Assembly (NCBI GenBank): GCA_002311345.1
Contig: DCAA01000020.1
Span: forward strand, 1 to 23,769
Source: Planctomycetes bacterium UBA1146
GTDB lineage: Bacteria > Planctomycetota > UBA8108 > UBA1146
DNA: 23,769 bases
Direction: 5' to 3'
Shown: positions 22,262-23,769 of the stretch, one piece after another
Numbering within the stretch: position 1 is the stretch's first letter
Layout: every line of letters begins with the position of its first letter
Program-made: the position numbers and the translations under genes
The notes under the pieces: generated by a model
The model's input: only the letters and a program-made list of their open reading frames with translations
The model's database searches: none
Told to the model about the DNA's origin: nothing

Positions 22262-23769
22262 AAAAACTCCCGGTCAACAACCAGGATTCTGTGCGCAAGT
22301 TGGTTGCTGGCATGCCTTGCGATTCCCGCCCTCTGCATGGCACAGTTCAATCCCAGCCTCTCCACCAGTTTCGACAACCTTCAGGCGGGGCTGCCGAGCG
22401 GCTTCACTCAGGATGCATTCTTCCCCGAGGGAAACGAGGGGCCCTCCAGCATGCTGATCCAGTTCGACCGTGGTTCGTTCGACTTCTCCGGTTACGCTCC
22501 CGGGCAACTGGTCGGAGGTCTGGTCGTCGATGTCTACATTCCGACACCGATTCTCACCATCGCCGGACTGATCATCGCCGAGGTCCAGGTCATCGCTGTC
22601 GGCACCGACACGATGCAGGCGATCGCCGTGGTCACGGAGATCACCGGCAACGTGCTACCCGGTCTCGCGCTGCTGGGGATCCCTGATCCGACCGGCGAGA
22701 CCGCCTTCAATATCCTCTATACCGATCTTCCCGGAGACTCCGGCGCCATCATGGATATCACCGACGCTGGCAGCCTTCCGCTGGGTGGCACTCTCGATTT
22801 CAACGTACCGCTGACCTGGTCGACCCCGGCTATTCTCATTCACTCTCCTTTCGGAGGAGATCTGGCGGTAGATACACTGCTCACGTCATCGTCGGGCACT
22901 GCCGCTTCCTTCAATGAGATCTTCACCCTCGACGGGGGCATCGATCCCCCATCTGCTGTGAACTCGCTCACCTGTTCCGCGGCAGGACAGGAGGTATTGC
23001 TGGAATGGAACAATCCCGAGATCTACGACTCGATCGAGTTGCGTCGCAACGGTTCCTTACTGACCGATCTCGCAGGGGATACGAGTTCTTATCTCGACCG
23101 CTCTCCTGAGCCGGGAACAAACCTCTACGAACTGCGCGGAATCAACGCGGGCCTCGCATCCGATCCAGCCAGTTGCTCTGCCGACATTTCCATTCCCCAG
23201 AACCGGATCACGGTCACCTCCATGACAACGAGTCCGGGATCCCAGTTTGATGTCCCGATCATCGCGGAACTGGAACTGGAAACCCAAGGATACGCATTTC
23301 CCATCTTCTTCGATCCAGCACTGTTACTACTCGAAGATGCATCTATCAGCGGTTCAGCAGCCACGGGTGCTGATTTCTTCTCCTTTGATGTCGATACTCC
23401 TGCAGGCGTTGCTTCGGTCACGCTTTTGATGGACTTCGACGGTATCGAGACGATTCCCGCGGGAGTTGCTGTCCCGATCTGCTTTTTGCAGGCGAGTATC
23501 GATGATCTTGCCCCCTCCGGTATATCGACCGATCTGGTTCTTCCAGTTGTCGGCGGCTCACCACCGGTGCAGGCGATGATCGTTCAAGGTGGTGCGGGCT
23601 ATGCACCTCTGAGAACCGATGGCACCGTCTTCATCGAGGGAAACTCACCACACGCATTCGTCCGCGGCGATGGCAACTCGGACACGGTGGTCGATATCGC
23701 CGATGCGGTGTCGGTGCTGGAATATCTGTTCTCGGCCGGACTGGCACCGGGTTGTTTCGATGCCAGCGA
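22259..23769 (+). CDS. Exported protein C: A/B-type domain, FN3-like, cohesin-like and start of dockerin-like module; 3' end outside window
   Basis: The frame is open from ATC 22259 to the window edge (503 codons plus two bases, no stop). The signal peptide has the form RILCASWLLACLAIPALC, with cleavage near MA-QF (28/29). Residues 30-226 match A and B. From about 229 the protein differs: an FN3-like domain (229-310, with EVLLEWNNPEIYDSIELRRNG), then a cohesin-like domain (about 315-462). The latter contains GYAFPIFFDPALLLLED and ends GSPPVQAMIVQGG...GTVFIEG, resembling the ends of the P1-P3 repeats. The first dockerin-like loop DGNSDTVVDIAD is at 471-482; the second loop and tail must lie beyond the window. 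It joins the two families of this window in one polypeptide. Function unknown; extracellular structural role inferred. Confidence 0.82.
   Translation, partial: MKNSRSTTRILCASWLLACLAIPALCMAQFNPSLSTSFDNLQAGLPSGFTQDAFFPEGNEGPSSMLIQFDRGSFDFSGYAPGQLVGGLVVDVYIPTPILTIAGLIIAEVQVIAVGTDTMQAIAVVTEITGNVLPGLALLGIPDPTGETAFNILYTDLPGDSGAIMDITDAGSLPLGGTLDFNVPLTWSTPAILIHSPFGGDLAVDTLLTSSSGTAASFNEIFTLDGGIDPPSAVNSLTCSAAGQEVLLEWNNPEIYDSIELRRNGSLLTDLAGDTSSYLDRSPEPGTNLYELRGINAGLASDPASCSADISIPQNRITVTSMTTSPGSQFDVPIIAELELETQGYAFPIFFDPALLLLEDASISGSAATGADFFSFDVDTPAGVASVTLLMDFDGIETIPAGVAVPICFLQASIDDLAPSGISTDLVLPVVGGSPPVQAMIVQGGAGYAPLRTDGTVFIEGNSPHAFVRGDGNSDTVVDIADAVSVLEYLFSAGLAPGCFDAS

Overview
The window looks like a chromosomal fragment from a member of the Planctomycetota (inference). 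The strongest marker is the adjacent pair PSCyt2/PSD1 (DUF1549-DUF1553) plus DUF1501 at 15839-20080, a combination typical of that phylum. The abundance of large exported proteins with dockerin-like, LamG and fibronectin-like modules agrees with this. No rRNA, tRNA, CRISPR array, insertion sequence or phage gene was recognised.

Left part (1-9818, all minus strand). The window opens inside an exported M4 (thermolysin-family) metalloprotease whose C-terminus lies outside. Next come three tandem paralogues (2500-4377, 4743-6644, 6925-8304). Each is a signal peptide, two or three ~165-residue cohesin-like repeats and a C-terminal dockerin-like EF-hand pair with a cysteine-rich tail. A VKOR-DsbA fusion (8577-9818), a disulfide-forming membrane enzyme, follows. 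A strong intrinsic terminator ends the first paralogue.

Middle (9938-13687). A plus-strand amidohydrolase converges with a minus-strand exported purple-acid-phosphatase-like enzyme that carries FN3-like, LamG-like and dockerin-like modules. Their stop codons abut with no bases between.

Right part (13938-23769, all plus strand). An M24B (aminopeptidase P-like) peptidase is followed by an HD-domain protein, the PSCyt2-LamG-PSD1 protein, a Tat-exported DUF1501 protein, and three tandem paralogues here called A, B and C. A and B are an N-terminal domain of unknown function plus the same dockerin-like tail. C continues with FN3-like and cohesin-like domains and runs off the window.

Two themes stand out. 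First, six otherwise different exported proteins end in the same two-EF-hand module and a CGxDPT...C...C tail that stops 0-1 residues after the last cysteine; C enters the same module at the window edge. Several of these proteins also carry cohesin-like repeats. This suggests a surface or extracellular assembly or sorting system, with the VKOR-DsbA enzyme a plausible source of its disulfides. Second, paralogues A, B and C all lack a conventional start codon at the proper place. Each has a near-perfect Shine-Dalgarno followed, after exactly 4 nt, by ATC, which points to conserved AUC initiation.
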